From Rhizophagus irregularis (Eukaryota > Glomeromycota > Glomeromycetes > Glomerales > Glomeraceae), in the NCBI RefSeq assembly GCF_026210795.1, contig NC_089438.1, positions 4,671,501-4,735,500 of the forward strand: DNA of 64,000 nt, given 5' to 3'. The position numbers and the translations under genes were made by a program. Position 1 is the first letter of the stretch. Each line of letters starts with the position of its first letter. Below the pieces are notes generated by a model. It had not been told where the DNA came from. It made no database searches and saw only the letters and a program-made list of their open reading frames with translations. This document shows, piece by piece, positions 22,329-32,632 of the stretch.

Positions 22329-24935
22329 TTATTTATTTATTTATTTTATGTAAAGTCGGAAGGACTATTCTAAGAGAGCATTAATTACAAGAATTGCGCC
22401 CAACATTTAGTCCATCATCTACCTGTGGGGCAGACCCAAACTAATTATTATATACCATAGACTGCTCCAACAACACAGCCGATGAAGGAGCAGGTATGAA
22501 GAGACAATTAAATGACAAGCACCAATCCGTATTTTTCTTTCAACCCAAAGGGTTGCCACCTGTAAATACTGTAAGAGGTGGAATGGTTTACACTATTTTG
22601 AGTTGTTAAAAGTCTAACGTAAAAAAATGAACTAAAATGCTAATTAGCATATACAAATAGAAGCTAATATATTTATAAATCTATATCTAAAAATTTGACT
22701 AATGAGTACTTAAATAGTACGAGTAGATGAACTATTTTCTAAATCCTTCGATGCGGATAGTATACAAACCTTTTTATCTTTATGATAACCATAGTGAGTA
22801 TCTAAATTGCTATTATCACTGGCACTTCGTTTAAGCGGTCTGTCGTCTATAATGGCACAAGACTGAAATGCCAACCCGATTTCTTTCGTATAGTATTCGA
22901 TGCAAAAAATATTTTCCAAATTGTGAACCCGAGAGTATAACTCTTCTAAGATTTCAGTATCTTCTTGTTTTTTCCGTTCAATTTCTCGTAATAATTGTAA
23001 TCGACGCTTTTCGTGTTTTTTGCGTTCGCTTTGTTTAAGTGGTCCAGATACAGTTGGTAAATCGGGTATTACTTCGGATGAGATTTCAAGTAATTTCATC
23101 TCATAGTTATACTGAGCGTTGGTGAATTCCATTACATGATTGCATAGATCCATCCGGTATTCGCCTTGATCAGGAGTGGTACCCCATTGTATTCCAGCAT
23201 CAATTCTTCCTTGTTCGTATTCAATCATTGATACGTGATCATCATAAATTTCTTTCATATGAGCTAGCCAGCCATCACTGCCAACTGCAAGTGGTTGTAA
23301 TTTCTTTTTCTGGACTTTATTATGAGAAGGTTGATTCAATCGGCCACCTTCATAGATTGCAGACTGAGGAATTAACGGAATATAATGTTCAGGTACATTC
23401 TCCCAATTATCAGTATTAGCTGGGGATATAGGTATGTCATTTGGTTTAGGTGTGACGGAGCTGATGTTACAAATTGTCTCCACTATAACAGGTACAGATA
23501 CAGTCTTAGGTTCAGGAAATGGGATCGGAAAGGTGTAATAACTTTGTGATGGTTCAGCGAATTTATTCTTGTATCTAAGGTGTTTGATAGGAGTGGTGAA
23601 ACTTTGATTTTCTTGAAATAATAATTTGTGACGTCGTGCAGCTCAGAGTTTATCATCCTTTAGCGCATTATCATCCAGCTTGGCGTTATGAAAGGTATGT
23701 CTAACCAAAGCATTAAAACGTGCTTCTTGTCTTTTCTTGACATTTGGAGACGTGCTGGGAGTAAATTGAAGATTCCCATATTTTTTGCCGTAAATAAAAT
23801 CAAGTCCTTTTGTAGCGACGACATTAGTGTTATACACATGGTATGATGTGGTGAAAGAAATTCCTAATCGATTCGAAAAATTCTGATGTTTCTTCTTCTT
23901 AGCCCATCTGTTGAAGAGGCGAGTTGCATGAAAATCTTTGAATGTTTTGCAAAAACTAACGTCAGGAATTTTGTTATCCTTCGAGATAAAATATAGGACT
24001 AGATTCTTGTGGTGAATAATACAGGCATGACGATGATGTGACATTGTGAAAGGAACTGGAATGGAGCAGGTCGCAATAGTATTGGACAATAGACCTGCTG
24101 TATGAGTATGATTACATGGGAGATAAATTCCAAAATAAAATCTATATTTTTTATACGAAAAATTAAAAAAAGTTTTAGTCATGTGATTGTTTTTGTCTTC
24201 TTTTTGGGCACGTGATGTTATGAAATCCAAATGCTCCAATAGTTTTTTACGAATGTATGTAAAAAATTTTTCTTGTAATCTTCGAGGAATAACTTTTTGT
24301 ATTGAAAAAAAATGCGTGAGCTGTTTCGATATTTGAAATTTGAAATTAGGGAGTTGGCTCGTGGAATTGTGATTAATCGGGTTAGAGGACATATGATAAT
24401 CATTGGTGTAAATCTTCAATTGAAGTTGATTGGTGTTTGGTAATTGATCAACCAGCTCAAAAAAGAAACTCTTTGAGCGCCTATAATTGTAAATCTTGTT
24501 ATAACCGGCTCTATGAGGTGGGGTCATGTGGAACTTTTCATATTTTGTAGAAAAAATATAGTGTTTGTTAGGCGAATAAAAGGGCCTAATATCATCAAAG
24601 TTATTATGAAGTGAAGGTATATCCGATAAAGTGTCATCAATAGGAGGTGTTGTTCGTATAATATCGTGGTTGAAAATGAAGTCGTTAGGACTAACGGGTG
24701 TATGGTCGTATCCAGGTGCAGGAGCAAAGTCATCGGCTCTTGGAAAATAAGACATAACCAACCCTTAAATATGGGTATACTGAGAACACTAAAACCTCGT
24801 CTTATGCCCGAGGCACCCTTAAGGGCCTCTTCCCTTTAGGTATTTCAAATAGAAACTAAAAAATAAACTTGCGCAAAATTACTGCGGAAAATTACCGAAA
24901 TGAAAAAAAAGGGGAAAGAGTTTTTTTTTTTTCCT
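22329..24935 (-). mobile_element. Retroelement R2 (minus strand), intact ends, 19-bp TSD
   Basis: CTTAATTTTTTTTTTCGTT is present exactly at 22310-22328 and 24936-24954. The minus-strand element starts with an A run and ACTCTTTCCCC, has TTGCGCAAGTTTATTTTTTA in its leader, one gene, and ends ACATAAAATAAATAAATAAA. The 3' UTR (TAAACCATTCCACCT, ATTTACAGGTGGCA, AGTTTGGGTC) matches R1. No reverse transcriptase. D-outer lacks this insertion at the equivalent point. Confidence 0.82.
22710..24761 (-). CDS. Unknown retroelement protein (R2 copy) with one in-frame TGA
   Basis: ATG at 24761. The frame is open for 372 codons to a TGA at 23643-23645, then open in the same frame for another 310 codons to 22710. 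R1 has a sense codon at the matching place (KLAAARKRK against KL-stop-AARRHK), so the two halves are one ~680-residue protein. The first half has a Lys/Tyr/Phe-rich core (NKIYNYRRSKSFF, TKTFFNFSYKKYRFYFGIYL) and later His/Tyr motifs. The second half has a helical Glu/Lys/Arg segment (about 150 residues from the end) resembling a coiled coil. No known domain was recognised and there is no RT or endonuclease motif. The TGA could be a point mutation or read through. Confidence 0.7.
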
Positions 24936-24990
24936 CTTAATTTTTTTTTTCGTTATACCGCAGCTGAAGCTGCGGTAATTATTAAGTAAT

Positions 24991-25032
24991 ATCACGTGAT
25001 GCACGTGATAGATAATTTTATATAAATAGGGG
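24991..25032. promoter_or_regulatory. CACGTG palindrome plus TATA in D-inner
   Basis: ATCACGTGATGCACGTGAT followed by TATATAAATAGGGG, equivalent to 15987-16029 in D-outer. Retained in both copies despite surrounding divergence. Confidence 0.5.
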
Positions 25033-25138
25033 CTTTCCCCGCCCCGGAATTTTTTTTTTTTTATTTTAATAATTTTAAATAGATGTATATATATGCTTAT
25101 ATATACATATATATATATCTATTAACTAATACTTTACG

Positions 25139-25244
25139 AAAAGCCCCTCCTCTGTAAACAGGTAGAGATCATAAAGTACCTATAGGGGGAGAGCCATTGC
25201 TGCTCCCTCCGCCTGTTTATAGTGACAAAAAGAGGGAGTCTTCA
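25139..25244. other. Conserved structured non-coding segment of D-inner
   Basis: Second copy of the segment at 18358-18462 (AAGCCCCTCCTCTGTAAACA, AGTACCTATAGGGGGAGAG, CTCCGCCTGTTTATAGTGAC). Same position relative to the promoter block and right tail. Confidence 0.5.
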
Positions 25245-25399
25245 GTAGTAAGGTTTAGTATTAAATTACATCACAACACATCGTGTTATATTAACAATGT
25301 GTTTAATGTTAAATAATGCGTTTAAAATATAAATATTATAAATTTAATAATGTACGTAATTAAATAAATAAAAATTATCATCAATTTTTAATGTAATTA

Positions 25400-26540
25400 A
25401 GTGTAATGCTACATTATCCAATGTAATTGTAGTATTTTTTTGTATTTTTTAGTGCAATTCCGCGTTTTTTAGTGCAATTCCGCATTTTCTAGCATAATGT
25501 TACATTTTCCAGTATAACGCGAAATTTTTTAAAAAAAAAATGATAATTGTGGTACTTTTTAGTGTAATGCTACATTGTCTAGTGCAATTGTGGTATTTTT
25601 TAGTGCAATTCTGAATTTTCTAGCATAATGTTACATTTTCCAGCATAACACGAAATTTTCTAAAAAATATGATAATTGTGGTACTTTTTAGTGTAATGCT
25701 ACATTGTCTAGTGTAATTGTGGTATTTTTTAGTGCAATGCCGCATAATCTAGTATAGTGCTACATTTTTTAGTATAATTTAATGTAATGTGGAATTTTCC
25801 AAAAAATGAGATAATTGTGATGCTTTTTAGTGTAATTTGGTGAAATGCTACATTTTCCAGTGTAATGCTATATTACTGAGCATTTTCAAAAAAAAATGTA
25901 AAATCTTAACATTCTGACGAAAATGAAACATTTTGACCAAAAAAACGTAAAATTTGCTGAAAATATGCAACATTTGACAGAAAATATAGAATTTTCATAA
26001 AAAAATACACCATTTGCAAGAAAATCGGAATATTTGACAAAATTTGAATTTAATTGACAATGTTATAACAATTTTATGAAATGTTGTTACAATGATATCA
26101 CATTGAAGATAAAATGTGGCATTTTCATAAAAATGCACCATTTGCAAGAAAATTGGAACATTTGACAAAAAAAAAGCAAAATTTGATTTTAATTGACAAT
26201 GTTATAACAATTTTATTAAATGTTATTACATTTGAGGTAAAATGTGAAATTTTCATAAAAATGCACCATTTGCAAGAAAATTGGAACATTTAACAAAAAA
26301 AAGCAAAATTTGATTTTAATGACAATGTTATAACAATGTTACGAAATGTTACAAAAATGTTACATTTGAGATATAATGTAGCATTTTCCCAAAATTTCAT
26401 AAGATTTGCTAAATCGGACAATGTTGTAACAATGCTATTCCAAAAAATTGCTCAGCGTAATGCAGCATTTTCCACAATTTCCCACCATTTTCTAGGAAAA
26501 TGGGGAATTTGCATTTTTTGAATTTTGGACAATGGCGCCC
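25400..26540. repeat. Right-tail tandem repeats of D-inner
   Basis: 25400-25880: degenerate repeats of AGTGTAATGCTACATT and AGTGCAATTCCGCATTTT. 25980-26540: about three ~115-bp units with AATGCACCATTTGCAAGAAA, AACATTTGACAAAAAAAA, GACAATGTTATAACAATTTT and AAATGTTATTACATTTGAGG. The same two blocks occur in D-outer at 26558-27560. Reading frames here are repeat artefacts. Confidence 0.8.
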
Positions 26541-26557
26541 CTTCAACCTGTGTTAAA

Positions 26558-27560
26558 TGCTACGTTATCCAGTGTAATTGTAGTGTTTTTTTGTGTTTTT
26601 TAGCGCAATTCCGCATTTTTTAGTGCAATTCCGCATTTTATAGCATAATGTTACATTTTCCAGTATAACACGAAATTTTCTAAAAAATATGATAATTGTG
26701 GTACTTTTTTAGTGTAATGCTACATTGTCTAGTGTAATTGTGGTATTTTTTAGTGCAATTCCACATAATTTAGTATAGTGCCACATTTTTCAGTATAATT
26801 TAATGTAATGTGGAATTTTCCAAAAAATGTGATAATTGTGATACTTTTAGTGTAATTTGGTGAAATGCTACATTTTCCAGTGTAATGCTATATTATTGAG
26901 CATTTTCCAAAAAAAAAATTGTAATATTTTAACATTCTGACGAAAATGAAATATTTGACCAAAAAAATGTAAAATTTACTGAAAATATGCAACATTTTGA
27001 CAAAAAAATATAGAATTTTCATAAAAAATGCACCATTTGCCAGAAAATCGGAATATTTGACAAAATTTGATTTTAATTGACAATGTTATAACAATTTTAT
27101 GAAATGTTGTTACAATGACATCACATTGGAGATAAAATGCAGCATTTTCATAAAAATGCACCATTTGCAAGAAAATTGGAACATTTGACAAAAAAAAAAG
27201 CAAAATTTGATTTTAATTGACAATGTTATAACAATTTTATGAAATGTTATTACATTTGAGGTAAAATGTGGAATTTTCATAAAAATGCACCATTTGCAAG
27301 AAAATTGGAACATTTGACAAAAAAAAAGCAAAATTTGATTTCAATGACAATGTTATAACAATGTTACGAAATGTTACGAAATGTTACATTTGAGATATAA
27401 TGTAGCATTTTCCCAAATTTTCATAAAATTTGCTAAATCGGACAATGTTGTAACAATGCTATTCCAAAAAATTGCTCAGCGTAATGCAGCATTTTCCACA
27501 ATTTCCTACCATTTTCCAGGAAAATGTGGAATTTGCATTTTTTGAATTTTGGACAATGGT
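26558..27560. repeat. Right-tail tandem repeats of D-outer
   Basis: Continuation of D-outer after the D-inner insertion, with the same repeat types and order as 25400-26540, ending in the right terminus at about 27576. Confidence 0.8.
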
Positions 27561-27576
27561 GCCCCTTCGACCTGTG

Positions 27577-28378
27577 TACCTCCAGCACTTCAACAAAGCT
27601 AGCTGCAGCAAGGAAACGTAAATTCCTTTTCTTAAATTCTCAGAAACTTACCCCTCGTGTTAACCATTTACATTACAAAAAATCAGGTTCAATCCCAGTT
27701 CAGACAGATTATAATATCAAAATTCCTACTTTTGATAGCGAAAAATCAGAGACAATTAGTTCTTTATTTTCTCCTACTCCGTATTGTCCAATACCAGACA
27801 TGTTCTTTCCTCTGCAGTATCGGAATATTATTCCACCAGATCCTATTTACGATGAGTACAACAACTTTATCATCCCAGGTTCACGGAATTGGTTCACTTA
27901 TATGTATAATCTATCAAAAAGTCATATCGCCAATCAAAAAGCTAAGGCTAGAGATCCCAATGAAGTTGCTGCATATCACGGTACAACGCGTAAACATTTG
28001 ACAAATAGAATGGATGTTGTGAATAGAATTACTACCTATAACAACACTTATGATCGCATTATGACAACGTATAGAAATTCTGCGTTACAAAAATTATCTA
28101 GACGCAAGCTTAAAAATCTTAACACAGAGATGGATTATTTTTTTTCAGCACATCCTTATGCCATACATGATCATCATCGTCATAGTGAGAAACTCCAGCA
28201 TGAAACTGTTACATCAGACGACACTAAAGAAGTTGAGATGCATCCTCTTAAACGAGATATTTATGTCTCTTCGTCCATGGATGGTGCACGCAATATGTCG
28301 AAACGTATCTGCTCAGATTCTACTTTAGCTTCAGATTCCAAGCAAGCGGGTTCACTTCAGAGCACCAATACTAACTAA
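27577..28378 (+). pseudogene. R1 unknown protein, C-terminal half
   Basis: Open for about 265 codons to TAA at 28376-28378. Matches the second half of the R2 protein in layout: KLAAARKRKF, an N-terminal HLxYK, then a GSRNWFTYMYNLSKSH region aligned with GSDGWLAHMKEIYDDH, a helical middle and a Ser/Lys-rich end. It is separated from its N-terminal half (ending at 13276) by the ~14.3-kb D-outer insertion. The frame continues leftward into the element end only by chance, so the start at 27524 is not a real start. Confidence 0.75.
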
Positions 28379-29005
28379 CTTTAGTTTATTTATATATTAG
28401 TTAGTTTAGTTTTTTTTAGTTTCTTTTTATAATTAATTTTATTTTTTTGTATTTATTTTTGGAATCATTTTTACAAATAGATTTATCTATTTTCTTGGTT
28501 GTTTTTTTTTTACATCCTTTTTTACAATTAGAATAGTGTAAACCATTCCACCTATGACAGTATTTACAGGTGGCAGCTTTTGCTGAAAGAAAAATACGGG
28601 TTAATTAGTTCGCTTGTTAATTGTTTCTTTGGTTCCTGTTCTTCTTTCTGTAGTGCCCTGTAAAAAATCTGATCCGTGTTTTATCTTTCCATGTTTTTTC
28701 CGTGAATGTATCATTTTCATGGAATTTATAGCCTTAAATCATGGAAATTTTCATCTCGCTAACACGGATATCCGTGAATGTATCATTTTCACAGAATTTT
28801 TACGGAAGACACAGAGAAATAATGGAAATATTCAGATAAAAATTTTTTAAAGGGGTGGAGGGGGATCAGGCTGGTTCAAACGTCTTTAAAGAAGTTTGGG
28901 TCCGTCCTGGTGATGGATGATAGCTAGAAGTAGGATAACTCACGTTAGGTATATGTCCTGTTGAATAGTCTGTCCAGCTTCACATAAAATAAATAAAAAT
29001 AAATA
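28379..29005 (+). other. 3' UTR and tail of retroelement R1
   Basis: Shares TAAACCATTCCACC, TATTTACAGGTGGCA, AGTTTGGGTC and the CACATAAAATAAATAAA tail with R2. A direct repeat of CCGTGAATGTATCATTTTCA at about 28700 and 28770 is extra to R2. The frame at 28614-28850 is not conserved in R2. Confidence 0.6.
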
Positions 29006-29190
29006 TAATTCCTGTTACACTATTTAATATTTTATATTCCATTTACATTCCACTGTTTATTTATAAATAAAAGTGGATATATCTTCTCATAATAATCTAT
29101 TATTAACGAAATTATTTCATTAGGTAGGACTACTTCTTTTTCTCTTATGTCTCGTTTAACTAGTAAATTAGTAGTAGTTATTTTTCTCTA

Positions 29191-29433
29191 CTATTCCAAC
29201 GAATTTTTTATAATAGCATGACCAATTTTTTCGCATTTTAGTTCTCCCGTATTTGGTCCTACCTGTAAATTGTTATCAATCATATTTGCTAAAATAAAAC
29301 CATCAGTGTGGATACGTTTCACATGATCGCTTATAGGTCTAATTATTTTAGTTATTGTTTTGCAACCAAGAACTAAGATAAAAGGTTTCATACGTCGGGT
29401 AAACCCTCTATATGAACCCGATATACTCCACAT
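29191..29433 (-). pseudogene. Possible B-family DNA polymerase C-terminal fragment
   Basis: 80 codons containing KRIHTDGFILAN followed about 18 residues later by GELKCEKIG. The arrangement [hydrophobic]-x-TD-x-hydrophobic, then G-x-L-K-x-E resembles motif C (DTDS) and the downstream strand of protein-primed or viral type B DNA polymerases, with DTDS changed to HTDG. The preceding MWSISGSYRGFTRRMKPF would match the helix before it. Upstream minus-strand sequence (29434-29950) is protein-like but full of stops, so this is a dead fragment. Another family is possible. Confidence 0.35.
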
Positions 29434-30360
29434 TGCAAATCCCCATTAAGATTATAAAGTGTTTTGAATATACCTGGATTAGTTGGCCATTGTACTACCT
29501 TTTGTAATAAAACTGATGGATACTGCTTGTCTTCATATATCTTCTGACCATATTATTGAACCAGTAGAAGCTTTGAGATCAGATAATCTTCTTGAGATAA
29601 TTTTTTACTAATAATCTGCCCTTTAGTAAAGCGAAATGATTTAGCAGCATATGTACTACCAGACTTGCGCATATCAATACGTCCATTAATTTCAAAAGAA
29701 ATTGTAATAGACACCGTTTGTGAGCTTCTTATAAAGTTTCATTCTTATCAACTTTAATGAAAAACCAATCACGAGATAATTCTGAGGTCTCGTTTTTTAA
29801 CCCTATCCAATAAGTTATCCCTTTGAAAAATTCAACTTCATTACTCTTAGAACGCTCTCTATAACAAAGAAAACCTTTACCTGCAGAATATCATCTAGTA
29901 GAAGAAATAGAGGCAGTATCGTATTCGCTGAAGGAGTCACTGATGTCTTCACTGTCTTTATTATCCCCATTGTGAAGAGTAAACATGTGATATGTTATCA
30001 TATGAGCGGAAAAAATTTGTTTTCAAAATGCCTACTTTTCTATTACTTTAGATATTTAATATTTTGTAAATTATTGTATGGGAATCGACTTTTGAAATGG
30101 TTTCTTAATTGAGTGAAGGAAACTTTATTCTTAAGTTTTAAACTTAATTTTGTATTCAATTTCATACAAATCGAATTATCTTCTAAAACTTGTTTTTTTA
30201 TGAGTAAGGTTATAATTTCCATATGTCAACAAAATTCGATATCTTAGTAAATTTTATTTCAATATTTGTCATATTCGTGGGAATATGTCGAATCGAATAA
30301 TTTATTTTTCATTAGAATATTCCGTTTAATTGATTATGATTTATGAGTCTACCTACATTC
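29434..30360. other. Eroded minus-strand coding remnant, then AT-rich DNA
   Basis: 29440-29950 continues the broken frame of the polymerase-like fragment (phrases such as KASTGSIIWSEDI and DRDWFFIKVDKNE-like text between stops). 30000-30360 shows nothing recognisable. Confidence 0.3.
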
Positions 30361-30370
30361 AGTATGTTTG

Positions 30371-31307
30371 TTAATAACAGGTATGTATTTGTTCCGAATT
30401 TGGGATTTTTAATATAATAATAGTAGCTTCTTTATTATCACACTTAGGTTGTTGGTACCCTATTAGCACGATAAATTGTTTTTTGATTTCTAGGGGGTTG
30501 TATATTAAGCTATATTCTAAATTAGTGTCATAAATCATATCGATTAAAGTAATAAATTTAGTTCTTTCCATAATCGTGATTTCTTCTTTATTCCATTTCT
30601 TAATATCTTATTGAATAGGAGGACCTGAACGAAACTTTATTTGATCAAATTATTCCATATATAAATTTCGCCCAATGATAAATCATCTCAATTTTGAAAG
30701 TAATTCTAATAAAAGTGCTTTTAAATTTATAAACTTAACAGATTTAAAATAGTGTATCTATTTAGAACAAATTTCTTCAAGAAACAATTCTATAAATTTG
30801 TGAAAGTTTCACGTTGGTAAACAGTTTCCAAGAATTTCTAAAGGATTTTGTTGTAAAAACTCGTGCTGATGTTTAACGAAGCCTATTTTTGAATAGAATT
30901 AATAATGTTTGAATTAGAAGTTATCAAAAGTTTTAAGATATTTGATCGCTATAATTTCTCCAAATCGATCCTTCCAACAATAAATAAATCTATATATATC
31001 GTAATTATCGTGGTAGTAATTTATAATAAAATTTTTATTAATAAATATTATTTCAATACTTATTTTTTCATTACTTTAAAAATAATTTTAAAAAAATTGG
31101 GGAGAAATATTAAGAAAATTAAAAACATCCTTCTTCTGAGAATGCCGTACGAAAATATTGAGACCTAATGCGTAATAAAATTGAACGTGCATGAATTTCT
31201 CTTATATTTTCATTTCCATCAGCATAGATAAAAACATTATATTCTTCTTCAGCTTTAAGTAATTTTTCCAAATCATTGATAATTTCTTGAGAATATTCAA
31301 AGGACAT
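30371..31307 (-). pseudogene. BTB-BACK-TLDc pseudogene
   Basis: ATG at 31307 starts 62 codons of BTB domain (LEKLLKAEEEYNVFIYADGN, HARSILLRIRSQYFRTAF). The frame breaks near 31120, although ISPQFFKIIFK is readable just beyond with a 1-nt shift. 30560-30870 keeps BACK-domain text across stops (KHQHEFLQQNPLEILETVYQ, SLGEIYIWNNLIKWSF-like). 30571-30371 gives KKWNKEEITIMERTKF then CDNKEATIIILKIPNSEQI, a TLDc opening. Order and spacing match the intact gene at 61129-62710, so this is one decayed family member, not separate small genes. Confidence 0.7.
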
Positions 31308-32072
31308 GATTTTTTTTACAATATTTTTAAGAAAAAAGAAATTTGTATTACATGATCGATATAATTTAAATCACATGACAAGCTTATGTGGAAATCCTTA
31401 TTTGTTGATTGACACTCACATCAATAACACGTGATTATTTTTGATGCTATTCACTGATTACAATTAGTTAGGTTCGACAATATCTATATTTAAATTTATG
31501 TATGGAGTCATTATGGGTTAAACGGACTAATGATATTTTTTCGAACTTTCTTGCTAAAAGTCTGTTTAAGCTAACGCCACGCCTATCGCTAATATAGAAT
31601 AACATGCATGGTAACTCTACTGGTCAGACTAGATTATAGTTTAGATCCCTCTTAATAGAAGTTATATCTAAAGATTTACTGTCTGCTTTATCCATGACAT
31701 GAAATAAAATTAACCTTTTAAAGAATAGAAAATTTCAGACTAGTTACCGATAGCTTCCTTCAACTTAATCATAAAAGTTAAACCCAAATTAAATCGTTTA
31801 ATCGATTTTTCATTCAAAAATTAATATACTGTATAAGCCCCAAACAAAATTATTTAACATACCACATCTTTTACTGAAGTTTATTATAATAATTCATTTA
31901 AGCAGGAATAAATTTGTATATATACATATATATATTTTTTTATAAAAAATTAGGATTTAGCGAAATTATAAAGATTCAAAAATTTACATTTATATTTATG
32001 TTAAGCATAAAATTATAACTAATAATCCAGATAAATGTAGTGAAAAATAATAATTATATATATATATAACAG
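31308..32072. other. Intergenic DNA between BTB pseudogene and H2A
   Basis: AT-rich, with no gene seen. Both flanking genes are on the minus strand, so 31308-31500 would be the dead BTB promoter and 31900-32072 the H2A 3' flank. Confidence 0.4.
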
Positions 32073-32632
32073 TTAATTATTCTGTTGTTCGACATTTTTC
32101 GCACCTATTATTGTAAAATCAAAACAATTAATTCATCTTTATCATATCAAAGTAAAAATAAAACATTTCAAAAACTTACTTTTCTTGGGTGGTTTTGGTA
32201 GTAAGCTTTGGTGAATATTAGGCAAGACACCACCCTGAGCAATCGTAACGTTTCTAAATAATTTATTCAATTCTTCATCGTTACGAATAGCCAATTGAAG
32301 ATGTCGAGGAGTAATTCTTGCTCTTTTGTTATCTTCAGCAGCATTACCAGCAAGTTCAACTATTTCAGCTATCAAATATTCAACAACTGCTGCAAAATAA
32401 ATAGGTGCACCACTACCAATATGTGGTGCGTAATTTCCTCGTCGAAGAAGACGATGAATACGTCCAACTGGAAATATTAGACCAGACTGAAAAAATAAAT
32501 AGATAATCAATATTTACCAAAATTATTTTTAAAAAAAGAAACTTTAATAACAATTAAAATATTTGTTTTTTGATAATTATAACATACTTTTTCAGATCTC
32601 GAAATTTTTCTTTTATCTGTTAATTGATTCAT
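32073..32632 (-). CDS. Histone H2A, divergent, three exons
   Basis: Exons 32632-32588, 32486-32180 and 32104-32073 join in phase to 127 residues, the normal H2A length. The histone fold is unmistakable: [73 protein letters not shown]. The acidic patch (E of AEIVEL, DEE) is kept. Unusual points: the N-terminal tail ([15 protein letters not shown]) lacks the usual GKGKGG-type lysine-glycine run. Loop 1 reads [14 protein letters not shown]. The C-terminus AKNVEQQNN lacks the SQ(E/D) phosphorylation motif of fungal H2A. It packages DNA in nucleosomes as an H2A-H2B dimer. Divergence and introns suggest a variant rather than the bulk replication histone. No partner H2B is seen beside it. Confidence 0.88.

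Larger units (their letters stand above)
18652..26557. mobile_element. D-inner: second copy of the CACAGGTCGAA-end element, nested in D-outer
   Basis: The left end GACAGGTCGAACAGATGTCA (18652 on) matches the left end of D-outer for well over 100 bp. The right end CCCCTTCAACCTGTG matches that of D-outer. D-outer sequence stops at GTGTAATGCTA (about 18650) and resumes at AATGCTACGTTATCC just past 26557, with AATGCTA (7 bp, or 8 with one mismatch) duplicated. It contains subterminal repeats, array 2, R2, the conserved segment and right-tail repeats in the same order as D-outer. No transposase is seen. Without R2 it is about 5.3 kb. Confidence 0.75.
13275..27576. mobile_element. D-outer: non-autonomous DNA element with CACAGGTCGAA ends
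   Basis: The left end reads TCACAGGTCGAACAGATG (13275 on) and the right end CCCCTTCGACCTGTG (to 27576), an 11-bp inverted match. The R1 frame stops at the left end and resumes at the right end with no obvious loss. TA flanks both ends; no longer TSD is clear here. Order inside: subterminal repeats (13480-14000), minus-strand splice-signal array (14085-15745), pyrimidine/purine tract, CG-rich hairpins, a palindrome plus TATA (15987-16029), retroelement R3, a conserved structured segment (18358-18462), D-inner, then the right-tail repeats (26558-27560). No transposase is seen. Without nested insertions it is about 4 kb. Confidence 0.7.
11423..29005 (+). mobile_element. Retroelement R1 (plus strand), split by later insertions
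   Basis: Bounded by a 14-bp TSD. The 5' leader has AAAAACTCTTTCCCC and TTGCGCAAGTTT, then a broken protein gene (11630-13276, resumed at 27577-28378). A 3' UTR shared with R2 follows: TAAACCATTCCACC near 28540, AGTTTGGGTC near 28890 and TTCACATAAAATAAATAAA at the tail. No reverse transcriptase is encoded, so it is non-autonomous or truncated. Two later insertions lie inside it: a 137-bp MITE at 12818 and the D-outer element (about 13275-27576). Without them R1 is close to 3 kb. Confidence 0.75.

Noticed and set aside
24218-24733. Alternative minus-strand frames of 61 and 69 codons inside the R2 gene
   Set aside because: They are shadows in another frame of the longer frame, which is supported by homology with R1.
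27524-27576. Apparent start of the 27524-28378 frame inside the D-outer terminus
   Set aside because: These codons are transposon end sequence; homology with the R2 protein begins only after the element end at 27576.
13275-27576. Helitron interpretation of the CACAGGTCGAA element
   Set aside because: The left end starts TC after an A, but the right end lacks CTRR and the ends are inverted copies. D-inner also shows a 7-8-bp duplication, which helitrons do not make.
30371-30571. AFG1-like ATPase fragment
   Set aside because: The FITLIDMIYD phrase looked similar, but the upstream KKWNKEEITIMERT and downstream CDNKEAT..NSEQI place it in the BACK-TLDc family.
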